A stretch of 64,000 bases of DNA from G963678255 sp963678255 (GCA_963678255.2 CAXXTW010000002.1:1054001-1118000), one strand, 5' to 3'. Positions 47,690 to 57,516 are shown, numbered from the stretch's first letter. Numbers and translations are program-made. The notes: a model not told the origin generated them from the sequence alone.

Positions 47690-48609
47690 ATGAATATCTT
47701 GAGTTTAAAAGAGGCTTTTTTACAGTTAAAAAGCAACAGGAATTGCTTGGTTTTAGCTCATAATTATGTAGATATGGAATTACAAGAAATCGCAGATTTT
47801 GTAGGAGATTCACTTCAGATGGCGGAATATGCTCAGCAATCAGATTGTGAACAAGTTCTTGTTTGCAGTATAAAGATAATGGGTGAATCAGTAAAAATGT
47901 TAAATCCTGAAAAGAAAGTGATTATGTCACACCCAGATGCAGACTGTCAACTTGCTAATATGTTATCACCTGAGGAAGTAAAAGAATATTTAGAAAAGAA
48001 TCCTGATATTGAAATAGTTTGTTATATTAATACAACAGCAGAATTACGAGCTCTTAGTACAATTACCTGTACATCGGCAAATTGTATAGATATAGTTAAT
48101 GCATTACCTTCAGATAAAGAAATCCTTTTTATACCTGACAGTAATATTGGTGCTTGGGTAAAATTTAAAACAAACAGAGAATTAACCTCTTTAATTCACA
48201 TTGCAATGCACATAATCAGGTAACTATTGAAGAAGCAACAAGATGTCGAGCATCTTATCCAGATTATACGATGCTAGTTCATCCTGAATGTAATATTGAG
48301 GTCTCAAAATTAGCGGATATCGTTTGTTCTACCAGCCAGATGATAAACTATACCAAAACTCATAATAAACTAATAATAGGCACAGAATTGGGGCTTTTAG
48401 AGCAATTAAAGACCAAGTATCCTGACAAAGAAATTATTCCTTTACAAAATCAAATGAATTGTCTAGACATGAGGAAACTATCTCTTGAAGATGCATACTA
48501 TAGTCTTTTGAATGAAGAAAATGAAGTGATTCTTGAGCCAATTATTCAAGAGAAGTGTCTTTCTTCATTAGAAAGAATGAAAACCTTGCTGAAACACAAC
48601 AAACAATGA
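47690..48609 (+). pseudogene. nadA: Quinolinate synthase gene with a single frameshift
   Basis: NadA condenses iminoaspartate with dihydroxyacetone phosphate to make quinolinate for NAD. Residues 1-166 read correctly (LVLAHNYVDMELQEIADFVGD, VMSHPDADCQ-like, TCTSANC with the first cluster Cys, FIPDSNIGAW). After NREL at about 48183 the frame shifts. The next frame gives LFNSHCNAHNQVTIEEAT and then LVHPECNIEV to the end at 48609, including the other two cluster cysteines. One A missing from TTAAAC restores the gene. In-frame translation ends at 48223. A sequencing or assembly error is possible. Confidence 0.85.
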
Positions 48610-49553
48610 TTTTAAGAAAAGATAAACGCTGGGAATTCATAATAAAAATTATGATTTCAGTCATGTTAATAGTATACTTGATCCATCGATATGGAATAAA
48701 CAGAAGTATATTTAATAATTCAACCGACAAATATTGGATTTTCAGTTCTATAGCGATATCTGCGATCCTAATCCAGTTTTTTGCAGCTATTCGATGGTAT
48801 ATTTTTTTAAAAGGGTTAAATATCAGAATATCTTTGAAAAAAATAATTGAGATAAATTATAAATCAATATTTCTTGGTTCATTCTTACCATCAACAGATG
48901 GGTTTGCTTTTATTAGAGCTTATTATGCAGAGCAAAGCAGTTCAATGGATTCAGGGAAAGCTTCAGGATCAGTATTGATGGAGAAATTAACAGGTTTTTT
49001 TATCACATTAGTCACAGCATTTATAGCTAATATTTTCGTATTAACTCATACATTTCGAAAAGCTCTTTTTATAATAATCCCATTATTTTTAATAGTTTTG
49101 GCAAGCATAATAGTTTTATTAGTCATGTATAGATCAATTAAGATTAATAAAGTAACTCTTTTTATTCAGAATATTGGGAGAAGTATTAAGGAACTATTTA
49201 AGAAAAAAGTTTTTTTTAAAGCAACCCCGTTGGTCTTATTTGTTCAATTTCTATCTTATTGTTGTATCATTTTTTTATTCAGAGCTTTTCAAGTTAACTT
49301 GCCATTTATCATTCATTTGAGTGTGATCCCACTAATCTATATAACAGGGTTAATACCTTTATCTATCAGTGGATTAGGTATTAGAGAGAGTGCATTTGTT
49401 TTTTTTTATGGTTTTTGGGTAAAGGAAGCTTCAACTTTGATTAGTATTTCTCTGCTTTCGTTTATCATATTAACCATAATTCCAGCTTTTATTGGAGGGA
49501 TGATCATGCTTAGTCAATTGATCATAAAATATATTAATCGAGTTCAAACATGA
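48606..49553 (+). CDS. Flippase-like integral membrane protein (YbhN/UPF0104, LPG synthase TM region)
   Basis: 315 residues if started at the ATG overlapping the nadA stop (ATGA). About eight membrane helices. FLPSTDGFAFIRAYYAEQ, GSVLMEKLTGFF and ITGLIPLSISGLGIRESAFVFFYG are hallmark blocks of the lysylphosphatidylglycerol synthase TM/UPF0104 family. In glycan operons such proteins are often thought to move lipid-linked sugars. No ribosome site, so probably coupled to nadA translation. Confidence 0.8.
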   Translation: MILRKDKRWEFIIKIMISVMLIVYLIHRYGINRSIFNNSTDKYWIFSSIAISAILIQFFAAIRWYIFLKGLNIRISLKKIIEINYKSIFLGSFLPSTDGFAFIRAYYAEQSSSMDSGKASGSVLMEKLTGFFITLVTAFIANIFVLTHTFRKALFIIIPLFLIVLASIIVLLVMYRSIKINKVTLFIQNIGRSIKELFKKKVFFKATPLVLFVQFLSYCCIIFLFRAFQVNLPFIIHLSVIPLIYITGLIPLSISGLGIRESAFVFFYGFWVKEASTLISISLLSFIILTIIPAFIGGMIMLSQLIIKYINRVQT

Positions 49554-50416
49554 CAAATTTATCAATCATTTTACCAGTATTTAATCAGGGAGAAGTATTA
49601 AAAATACTTCATAAGAAGCTGACAGAAGCGTTAAAATCTTTATGTATCTCATATGAATTGATATTTATTGATGATCTGAGTGTTAATAATTCATTAGAAA
49701 TCCTGCTTGAAATAGCTCAGCAAGATACAAGAGTCAATATTTTGAAGCTAAAAAAGAATGTGGGTCAAGCCAATGCTATTTATGCTGGGTTAACAAAGGT
49801 TAAGGGAATTTACACACTTGTCATGGATTCAGATCTACAAGATAAACCAGAAGATGTAATCGGGTTGTATAATATGATAGTTTCATCTAATTGTGATATG
49901 GTATTAGCTCAAAGGAATACGCCTAACAATTCAACACTTCGAAATCTGTATTCAACCTTTTTTTATAAAGTTTCCAATCTGTTCACAAAAATGAAACATC
50001 CAATGGGAACCGGCGTATTCAGAATCATGAAATCATCATGTTTTCAGGATATCATATCAGATCCTTTGGAAGCAGGCACAGTTTTTAGTCAATTATTAAT
50101 GGCGAACACTTCCTATCAGCTTTATCTTACAGAACGAGATTTAAATCAAGAAAAGAAGAGCAGTTATTCTTTTACTAAGCTATTATGGTTAGCCCTAAAC
50201 AGATTAATAATATTTCCCAGAATCCCTCATAAAACAACAGGAGTAATTCTAATTGCGACATCATATATATTGTATCTTAATATAGAACAATGCAAATCAT
50301 TCATGTTTATTACAGTAATTCTATATTTATTGTTTTTATTAATTGGTAAAAAGATAGTTAATAGTTTTATTCCACATTTTGAAGAAGAATATTATAAAGA
50401 GCAAACCCATGAATAA
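49550..50416 (+). CDS. Glycosyltransferase family 2
   Basis: 288 residues. SIILPVFNQGEVL, ELIFIDDLSVNNSLE and LVMDSDLQDKPEDV (the DxD-like metal site) are the GT-A fold motifs of DPM1/ArnC-like enzymes, which load a sugar on polyprenyl phosphate. The C-terminal 60 residues have two membrane helices. This would provide the lipid-linked donor used by the GT39-like protein at 52233. Its start overlaps the flippase-like gene by 4 bp. Confidence 0.88.
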   Translation: MTNLSIILPVFNQGEVLKILHKKLTEALKSLCISYELIFIDDLSVNNSLEILLEIAQQDTRVNILKLKKNVGQANAIYAGLTKVKGIYTLVMDSDLQDKPEDVIGLYNMIVSSNCDMVLAQRNTPNNSTLRNLYSTFFYKVSNLFTKMKHPMGTGVFRIMKSSCFQDIISDPLEAGTVFSQLLMANTSYQLYLTERDLNQEKKSSYSFTKLLWLALNRLIIFPRIPHKTTGVILIATSYILYLNIEQCKSFMFITVILYLLFLLIGKKIVNSFIPHFEEEYYKEQTHE

Positions 50417-51113
50417 GAAAAAAGTAGTAATTTTACAATCCAATTATGTGCCATGGAAAGGATATTTTCATTTAATTCAAAAAGCAGATTATTTTGTATT
50501 TCTAGATTCGGTACAATATACTCCACGTGATTGGAGAAACCGTAATCAATTTATTACACCAAATGGATTAAAGTGGCTTACAGTTCCAGTTCATGGGCAT
50601 CAATCTTTAATGATCAATCAGGTAAAGATAGATATGAGTCAAAAATGGCAGAAACAGCATTATGAATTTTTAAATCATAATTATAAAAAGGCACCGTATT
50701 TTAATCAAATACAACCATTATTAGAAGAAATATATTTGAATCAACAATGGATTTATTTATCAGAATTAAATCAGTTTTTGATCAAAAAGATATCTTCTCA
50801 ATTAGGTTTAAATACAGTATTTTATAATGATAGAGAGTTCCCTCTCATTAATGAAAAGCATAAAAGAATTATCAATATAATCAAGGAATTAGGAGCCGAG
50901 GTTTATTTAACAGGACCTAAGGCTTTGAGTTATCTTGATCCGAATTACTTTTATACTCAGGATATTAGGCTTGAGGTTATGACTTATCCTAGCTATCCTG
51001 ATTATCCTCAGTTATGGAATATTCAGGAGCAGAAAGTCTCAATTTTAGATTTACTATTCCATCAGGGTAATCAAGCAGGAAATTTTATATGGGGTAAGAA
51101 TGATTCCATTTAA
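50409..51113 (+). CDS. WbqC-like protein
   Basis: 234 residues. VVILQSNYVPWKGYFHLIQKAD, FLDSVQYTPRDWRNRNQF, LTVPVHG and YLTGPKALSYLDP are the conserved blocks of the WbqC family (PF08889), found in O-antigen and capsule loci and of uncertain chemistry. The ATG at 50409 overlaps the previous stop as ATGAATAA. An ATG at 50379 in the same frame has no better ribosome site. Confidence 0.88.
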   Translation: MNKKKVVILQSNYVPWKGYFHLIQKADYFVFLDSVQYTPRDWRNRNQFITPNGLKWLTVPVHGHQSLMINQVKIDMSQKWQKQHYEFLNHNYKKAPYFNQIQPLLEEIYLNQQWIYLSELNQFLIKKISSQLGLNTVFYNDREFPLINEKHKRIINIIKELGAEVYLTGPKALSYLDPNYFYTQDIRLEVMTYPSYPDYPQLWNIQEQKVSILDLLFHQGNQAGNFIWGKNDSI

Positions 51114-52227
51114 CCGCCCATTGATCACAAATGAAGAAATTAGTACATTATCGGAAGTTTTCAAAGAGGGTCGTTTCAGTGGCGGAGGAAGATTTCATAA
51201 TCAGTTACAATCCGAATTACGAGCTCTAATAGGCTGTAAAAAGGCATTTTTGACACCTTCTTGCACTACTGCCCTAGAAATGATAGCATTAGCCATTAAC
51301 ATTAGGCAAGGAGATGAAATCATAGTGCCTTCCTTTACACATGTTTCAACGGTAAACTCATTTGTAAAATATGGAGGAATCCCTGTATGGATAGATATCA
51401 AAATGAGTGATTTGTGTATCAATGAAGATTTGATTGAGGGTAAGATTACCAACCATACAAAAGCTATAATCGCCGTACATTATGGAGGTTTTTCATGTCA
51501 ACTCCAAAAATTAAAGGCATTAGCTCAAAAACATGATTTGTTTCTAATAGAAGATTGTGCGCAGGGTATTGGTTCCAGTTATGAAGGGAAGGTATTAGGA
51601 AGTTACGGAGACTTTTCTGTGATGAGTTTTCATGAAACAAAAAATATACATTGTGGAGAAGGCGGGGCATTATTTGTAAATCGAACAGATTATGAAGATA
51701 TCAGTCAAAAGATTCATGATAGAGGAACTGATCGGGAAGAATTTAATCAAAAGAAAGTCAAGCAGTACACTTGGCATTCATCAGGATCGAATTACTCATT
51801 ACCAGAAATATCCTCAGCTTTTTTATACACTCAATTTCAGCAATTAAATAGAATTACGCAAAAAAGGGTTACACTTTTTAACAGCTATTTGTTATTATTT
51901 TCAGAATTTATAAACAAAGATAAATTACCGAGTCCCATAAATCACAATGAACTAAATGGTCATTGTTTTTATATTCTAACAGAGACAGAAAATGAGAGAA
52001 ATGATTTAATCAAATATTTATACAACAAAGGGATACAGACAGTATTTCATTTTCAGCCACTTCATTTAGCACCATATTGGAAAGGTCAGTATGATAATGT
52101 ATATTTACCTGTCACAGAGATAGTTGCTAATACTATTATAAGATTTCCTATGTTTTATAATCTAGATCTAACTGATATAGAATATATTAGCAATGCAGTT
52201 CAAGAATATTATAGTAATAAGCTTTAA
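51100..52227 (+). CDS. DegT/DnrJ/EryC1/StrS aminotransferase
   Basis: 375 residues. FTPSCTTALEMIALA-type start (FLTPSCTTALEM), DEIIVPSFTHVSTVNSF, LIEDCAQGIGSSY and SFHETKNIHCGEGGAL with the PLP-binding Lys at 181. These enzymes make amino sugars for surface glycans from 3- or 4-keto sugar nucleotides. It overlaps the WbqC gene by 14 bp. Confidence 0.92.
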   Translation: MIPFNRPLITNEEISTLSEVFKEGRFSGGGRFHNQLQSELRALIGCKKAFLTPSCTTALEMIALAINIRQGDEIIVPSFTHVSTVNSFVKYGGIPVWIDIKMSDLCINEDLIEGKITNHTKAIIAVHYGGFSCQLQKLKALAQKHDLFLIEDCAQGIGSSYEGKVLGSYGDFSVMSFHETKNIHCGEGGALFVNRTDYEDISQKIHDRGTDREEFNQKKVKQYTWHSSGSNYSLPEISSAFLYTQFQQLNRITQKRVTLFNSYLLLFSEFINKDKLPSPINHNELNGHCFYILTETENERNDLIKYLYNKGIQTVFHFQPLHLAPYWKGQYDNVYLPVTEIVANTIIRFPMFYNLDLTDIEYISNAVQEYYSNKL

Positions 52228-52232
52228 ATAAA

Positions 52233-53774
52233 ATGTTCGATCACTTTATAAAGTCAATAGCCTATCAAAGTAAAGACTACTTCAAAATAATTCTATGCTC
52301 AATAATTGTTTTATACTGTCTATTAGTAGTAATTACATCCATGCAAGGTCCTTCTGATTGGCATGATGATTACTGGTATATGCGTGATATGGAAGAATTT
52401 TTGCAAAAGGGAAGCATGCAAAGCAATCAGTATTATCCAGCCATGTTGACTTTTGATTATACTGATCCAGCAAAGGTATTGCATAATTTACCGCTGATGT
52501 ATCTTACAATTCCTTTCATATTTGTATTAAAAAGTTATTGGGGATGGATAGTCAGCAATATTTTATTTAATCTAATGACCCTCTTTTTAATATTAAAGAT
52601 TTTACAGTTGCATAAGGGATCGAAACAAAGTATGTTAATGATCTCTTCCATGTTTTTATTCTGGATCACCACAGTACATACTGCTGCTCATCCGATTTCA
52701 GAAGCAGGTGTTACTTTCTTTGTAGTATTATTATTTTATCATTTTCTAACTCAGAAGAAGAAATATTCTTCAATAATAATTAATGCGTTTTTATTGACAA
52801 TTACTGTTTTAAACAGGCCATCCTACTTGTTTTTATTACCATTTATTCTGCTGTTTTATTTTGATCATGATAAAAAAGCAAATGATGAAATTCATCTTTC
52901 GAAGTTTAAACAAATAAGTTATCCAATAATTTATCTATTAGATTTCTTAGTTTTCTATATGATAGGTCAAAAGGCTTTTCCTCAGGCAGGGATAAACCTA
53001 ATGTCTCCACTCACTTTACCAGCAGGTGGCAGTATGATCCATTTTTATTCATTCAAAGCATTACCTTTTAGTTGGGGGATGCTTTGGGAAAAGTTTTTAT
53101 ATGCCTTTAAACTGCAAATAATGGGCAGAGGGGCGTCTCACTTACCCATACTGGTGTCATTTAACAGCTTAATTATAATTTTTCTTTACGGGCTTAAAAA
53201 AAAGAGTTATCCTTTTAAAGTAGCTTTATTCATACTCATCAATTTAATATTGTATTTTTTAATCATTTTCTTAATTCAATATCAAACAAGATTTTTGCAT
53301 ACCATGATCCCCTTTTTATTGATATCTTTCTATTTTGTTTGGAAGACCAAAGCAACAAAATTTTTGTTAAATTATGCAATACTGTTTATTTTTGTAAATG
53401 CAAGTATAACTATTTTTAATATTAGATTAAACCATCAGCAGGCAATGGAAACAAAAGCCATGATCTCTGAGTTACAAGAGCTTAAAAATATGAACTTAAT
53501 GGAAGGGAATCTACTTTGCATATCTGGTCCCAAGCCCATAAATTGGATATTTAGAGAGCAGAAGATCGTTATGTTGGACAATCGAGTCAAATATACACTT
53601 GAAGATTTCAGATTTATCTTCAAAAAAATACCATTCCAGTATATGCTTTGTAAAGACAAGAGAAATTATCCACAGATTTTATCTGAATATAACCCTATTA
53701 AAATATATAAGTTATCTTACCCTTTAGAAGATTTAATATTATATAGATTTGATTATAAGGAGAAACAAGAATGA
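52233..53774 (+). CDS. GT39/ArnT-like membrane glycosyltransferase
   Basis: 513 residues with about ten to twelve membrane helices. The first periplasmic loop has GPSDWHDDYWYMRDMEE, the acidic DD pair of GT-C enzymes such as ArnT and PMT, which use polyprenyl-phosphate sugars. The last 120 residues form a soluble domain. It starts 5 bp after the aminotransferase gene. The family link is by layout and the DD motif rather than by a full signature. Confidence 0.65.
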   Translation: MFDHFIKSIAYQSKDYFKIILCSIIVLYCLLVVITSMQGPSDWHDDYWYMRDMEEFLQKGSMQSNQYYPAMLTFDYTDPAKVLHNLPLMYLTIPFIFVLKSYWGWIVSNILFNLMTLFLILKILQLHKGSKQSMLMISSMFLFWITTVHTAAHPISEAGVTFFVVLLFYHFLTQKKKYSSIIINAFLLTITVLNRPSYLFLLPFILLFYFDHDKKANDEIHLSKFKQISYPIIYLLDFLVFYMIGQKAFPQAGINLMSPLTLPAGGSMIHFYSFKALPFSWGMLWEKFLYAFKLQIMGRGASHLPILVSFNSLIIIFLYGLKKKSYPFKVALFILINLILYFLIIFLIQYQTRFLHTMIPFLLISFYFVWKTKATKFLLNYAILFIFVNASITIFNIRLNHQQAMETKAMISELQELKNMNLMEGNLLCISGPKPINWIFREQKIVMLDNRVKYTLEDFRFIFKKIPFQYMLCKDKRNYPQILSEYNPIKIYKLSYPLEDLILYRFDYKEKQE

Positions 53775-55342
53775 AGGACTATCAGTATTTACTAGTAAAT
53801 TTAAAAACATCCTTAAAAAAAGAAATTGATATAAAAACAGTCATTCTTGACCGATATTTTTTCCTTTCCAAGATCTGGGAAGAAAATAATATTTCTTATA
53901 TTATCAGCAGGCGATCTATTGATGCAAGAAAGAAAAATCAACTATTTTATAATTTCAGTGTCATTTTAAGCTCAAATAAACCATTAAAATTACAAGATGC
54001 CTATGAATACAATGGCGTAGATAAGGAAGAGCTTCCTTCAATAAAAATCAAGGATAAGCACCCCTTTATCATAGGAATGGGACCAGCAGGTCTGTTTTCA
54101 GCGTTAGAATTAGTAGAAAAGGGATTTAAACCTTATATATTTGATCGAGGTGATTCTGTGGAAGAACGCAGTAAGAAAGTTGAATTGTTTTGGAAGAATG
54201 GTAAGCTTGATGAGGAGAGTAATGTTCAATATGGAGAAGGTGGGGCTGGGACTTTTTCAGATGGGAAGTTAACGGCACGCGGAAAAAATCTATATTCGCA
54301 AAAAGTATTTGAGTATCTAATACGTTTTGGAGCCAATCCATCCATTCAGATAGACAGTCTTCCCCATCTTGGAACAAATGGGTTAAAAATAATCTTAAAA
54401 AATATTAGAGAATATTTAGAATCTAAAGGTTGTTGTTTTCATTTTAATCATCACTTAGAATCAATAACTTTGAACAATCAGAGAGTTGAAAAAGTAAGAA
54501 TAAATGGCAAAGATTATCATCCTGAATTAATCATTTTTGGACCTGGCAATTCAGCAAGAGACAGTTTTGAGATGTTACATAAACAAGGAATAGCACTTGA
54601 GAGTAAACCTTTTGCAGTTGGCTTTAGAATAGAACATTTACAAAGTATGATCAACGAGAGTTTTTATGGTAAACAGACAGATTTTAGTTTAACTGGCCCT
54701 GCTACATACAATTTAACAGCAAAATCAGGGCAATACGGGGTTTACACATTTTGTATGTGTCCAGGAGGAATGGTCATCCCAGCTTCATCAATAGCAGGCC
54801 ATCAGGTAGTGAATGGGATGAGTTATTTAGAAAGAGATAATCAATATGCAAACAGTGCAGTTGTTGTCACCGTATCAGAAAGAGATTTTGGAACAGGGCT
54901 ATTCGATGGAGTAAAGTTACAAGAACAGATAGAAAGGAAATCATTTAGAAATTATTCTGCGCCAATACAGAATGCCAGTGATTATATTATAAACAAAGTC
55001 AGCAAAAGAACGTTTGAAACTAGCTATAGTTTAGGAACAACCAGTGAAGATTTAAATAGTTTATTTCCCAATCAATTAAATCACGCATTAAAAGAAGGAC
55101 TCTTACATTTTGAAAAAAGAGTACCTAATTTTTGTCAAAGAGGATTATTAATAGCTCCAGAAACAAGGACCTCATCCCCGATAAGAATAGTTCGAGATCA
55201 GAATTTTAGATATTCAATAACAGCAAACAATCTTTTTCCAGTAGGAGAAGGATCCGGTTATGCAGGAGGCATTATCAGCTCGGCTTCAGATGGATTAAAA
55301 ACAGCTATGTTGTTTTATCTTCCGGATCAACGTAAGACATAA
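53771..55342 (+). CDS. FAD-dependent oxidoreductase, COG2509 type
   Basis: 523 residues. A short N-terminal domain (about 1-95) precedes the FAD motif FIIGMGPAGLFSALELVEKGF, then VQYGEGGAGTFSDGKLTARGKN, and the C-terminal FAD contact FPVGEGSGYAGGIISSASDG. These are the marks of the widespread uncharacterised COG2509 dehydrogenases. It overlaps the GT39-like stop by 4 bp (ATGA), so it shares the transcript, although a link to glycan chemistry is not established. Its 3' end overlaps the convergent AI-2E gene by 38 bp. Confidence 0.85.
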   Translation: MKDYQYLLVNLKTSLKKEIDIKTVILDRYFFLSKIWEENNISYIISRRSIDARKKNQLFYNFSVILSSNKPLKLQDAYEYNGVDKEELPSIKIKDKHPFIIGMGPAGLFSALELVEKGFKPYIFDRGDSVEERSKKVELFWKNGKLDEESNVQYGEGGAGTFSDGKLTARGKNLYSQKVFEYLIRFGANPSIQIDSLPHLGTNGLKIILKNIREYLESKGCCFHFNHHLESITLNNQRVEKVRINGKDYHPELIIFGPGNSARDSFEMLHKQGIALESKPFAVGFRIEHLQSMINESFYGKQTDFSLTGPATYNLTAKSGQYGVYTFCMCPGGMVIPASSIAGHQVVNGMSYLERDNQYANSAVVVTVSERDFGTGLFDGVKLQEQIERKSFRNYSAPIQNASDYIINKVSKRTFETSYSLGTTSEDLNSLFPNQLNHALKEGLLHFEKRVPNFCQRGLLIAPETRTSSPIRIVRDQNFRYSITANNLFPVGEGSGYAGGIISSASDGLKTAMLFYLPDQRKT

Positions 55343-56387
55343 TTTCAGTAAGGGACTGTAAGCGATTAAGTTCTTTAAGGATGATATTAATAATAGAAGT
55401 AAGGGGAACTGCTAAAAACATACCAACTGGTCCCCAAACCCAAGCCCAAAATATTAAAGCACACAAAACCAATATGGGAGAAAGATTAAATTTTCTTCCC
55501 ATAATTTTTGGTTCTATATAATTACCAAATATCGAGTTAATCACTAACAACATGATAATCGTTAGCACTAATTGAATAGAAAAACCGAACTCAAATAGAC
55601 AAAAGATTATGGGGAATAAAGCTGCAACAACAGAGCCAATTTCAGGAATAAAACCAAAAACAAAAATCAATATACCGCTTAAAATTGGAAAATCAACTCC
55701 AATCAAATATAGAAATATTCCAGAGGTTATTGCACTAATTGTATTAATCATAGTTTTATTGACTAAGTAACGAATAAGCTGTTTTTCAATCTGAAAAATA
55801 ATTTTATTAGTAAAATCTACATTTTTACTTGTTAAATGAACAATTTTCTTAAATAGGCGATTATCATCAGAAACAATAAAGACAAGAAAAAAAATCGTTA
55901 AAAGAACATAACTCATAACAGTCATAAAATTATTCATAGTATTGGATATTAACTGATTTGTTGACAAGTTATTTAGGATAGAGAAAACATTCAGTTCATT
56001 AGTAATAAAATTATTTATTTTATCATTAGGGATATGCAAATAAGCACCTGTTTGTTGAATAGAATCAATTATTTTTCCTTCATATTTTGGAGATTCTTTA
56101 ATAAAATGATCGATACTAGTAAAAGCGAGATTAAAAACAATCCCCATAATTAAAAATAGGAGAATTCCAAGAACTAACAAACGAATCACAAGAGGAGCTT
56201 TGAATTTTTTAACTAAAAACCTATTAATAGGAGCATACATGAACGAAATGAATAAGGAAAATATGATAGGAATAAATATAGCTTTCAATGTTTTTAAGAT
56301 AATAATGACAATAGTGATAGCAACTATTCCTGTAAAAATGAAGATAAATTTTAAATATTTCTGATCAGTGACATCTTGATTTTTCAT
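55305..56387 (-). CDS. AI-2E family transporter
   Basis: 360 residues with about eight membrane helices. ALFPIIFCLFEFG, NSIFGNYIEPKIMGRKFNLSPILVLCALIFW and GPVGMFLAVPLTSIINIIL are the C-terminal signature of the AI-2E/PerM family, proposed exporters or Na+/H+ antiporters. The 5' end overlaps the small upstream membrane gene by 4 bp. Confidence 0.9.
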   Translation of the reverse strand: MKNQDVTDQKYLKFIFIFTGIVAITIVIIILKTLKAIFIPIIFSLFISFMYAPINRFLVKKFKAPLVIRLLVLGILLFLIMGIVFNLAFTSIDHFIKESPKYEGKIIDSIQQTGAYLHIPNDKINNFITNELNVFSILNNLSTNQLISNTMNNFMTVMSYVLLTIFFLVFIVSDDNRLFKKIVHLTSKNVDFTNKIIFQIEKQLIRYLVNKTMINTISAITSGIFLYLIGVDFPILSGILIFVFGFIPEIGSVVAALFPIIFCLFEFGFSIQLVLTIIMLLVINSIFGNYIEPKIMGRKFNLSPILVLCALIFWAWVWGPVGMFLAVPLTSIINIILKELNRLQSLTEIMSYVDPEDKTT

Positions 56388-56875
56388 TTAGAATCCTCTG
56401 TGGAATTTTTTAACTTTTTTTGTTTCTTAATTTTAGATTTAATAATACTTTTTGAGTAGGAAAGAATGGCCTGTTTTCTTGTTTCATCTGGATTTTTTTT
56501 CAAATCGTAAATAGCAACCCAAGATCCTTTATCGAGATAAGAACTTTCAAAAAGCCGACTTAACAAGCTCGATTCTTTAAAATTGAAGGATATTTTGAAG
56601 AACTTGATCATGAAGATTTTAGTAAAAAATATATCAAAATATCTATTAAGCAAGAGAGTGTGAATGAGAGAGCTACAGACAGAAAGAATAATAAAAATGA
56701 TTAAAGAGATTAAATAATCAGGCAATTTATCTAAAAAATTGAAAGAAGATAAAAGTGATTGCAAAGGATTAAAAGCAATAAGAATAATAATAAGACCGAA
56801 AATCAAAGTAGAAACCGATTTAACTATCAGCACTTTAGAGTTCCAACGTTCAACATCCCGAATATCTTCTGGCAC
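56384..56875 (-). CDS. Small membrane protein upstream of the AI-2E transporter
   Basis: 163 residues, no family recognised. Two to three hydrophobic helices at about 18-36, 50-72 and possibly 75-92, then a basic soluble tail (KKQKKLKNSTEDSK). The stop overlaps the start of the AI-2E gene (ATGA), so they are co-translated. GGAGG precedes the ATG. Confidence 0.6.
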   Translation of the reverse strand: MPEDIRDVERWNSKVLIVKSVSTLIFGLIIILIAFNPLQSLLSSFNFLDKLPDYLISLIIFIILSVCSSLIHTLLLNRYFDIFFTKIFMIKFFKISFNFKESSLLSRLFESSYLDKGSWVAIYDLKKNPDETRKQAILSYSKSIIKSKIKKQKKLKNSTEDSK

Positions 56876-56997
56876 AAAACCTCCTTATCAATCAAGTATT
56901 AAAAGCATCCAGAGCGAATTCACCCTTTAATTAATTACTATCAAATTGAATTAAACAAGTCAAGACATTTATTTAGGAGTTAAAAAGAAAATTTAAG

Positions 56998-57105
56998 GAG
57001 ACTGTGCACTTCAAAAAGAGATGAATAGAGGATAGTTTAGCAACACTAGAGTGTTGCAGATAATAGATAAGAGATAAGAGATAAGAGATAAGAGATAAGC
57101 TTCAT
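56998..57105. repeat. Solo IS end and hairpin module, copy 7
   Basis: GAGACTGTGCAC (56998-57009), identical to the end of the insertion sequence at 5629, but no matching right end follows. Next comes a CAACACTAGAGTGTTG stem, then AGATAATAGATAAG and four AGAGATAAG units. It continues GCTTCATGGTTGGTGAATTGCTTTAATATGACAAAT, the empty counterpart of the IS1634 target. Confidence 0.75.
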
Positions 57106-57149
57106 GGTTGGTGAATTGCTTTAATATGACAAATATTGAATAAAGTTAA

Positions 57150-57250
57150 ACTTGGAACCCGCGATCGGGGGTATTGAGTTTCGAGGGCAAGCTGCCCTCG
57201 CTCCATAGAAATCTGCAAACAGGATGTTTGCAGAACGAGGCAACATACTA
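57150..57250. repeat. Hairpin module with alternative stems
   Basis: CGAGGGCAAGCTGCCCTCGCTCCATAG has the same frame (CGA...TCGCTCCATA) as CGAGTCCGAGCCGAACTCGCTCCATAA elsewhere, with a different stem. It is followed by TCTGCAAACAGGATGTTTGCAGA. The upstream AACCCGCGATCGGGGG parallels AACCCCTATCGGGG at 7627. Confidence 0.7.
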
Positions 57251-57516
57251 ACAGATCAATTTAAAAATAAAACAGTTAAAAATTGATCAAGTTAGAAACC
57301 GGCTGGGAAACCGCCCTTATAGTGCAAAATATTTGTCACTTTTTCCAGTAAAACGGCATAAATTGCAATTTATCCTTTCAAAGTGGAATACCGATTTAAC
57401 TGTCTATAATATATAAATTTATGCATACATAAAAACCGCTTTTCCATGTGCAGTTTGGGGTGTCACATTATAGAGAACATTGGCAGAAGCCATGATTATG
57501 AAAAATGCAGAGCAAA

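Noticed and set aside
57041..57105. AGAGATAAG short direct repeats as a CRISPR-like array
   Set aside because: Units are about 9 bp with no spacers; they are an expanded AGATAA spacer of a hairpin module.
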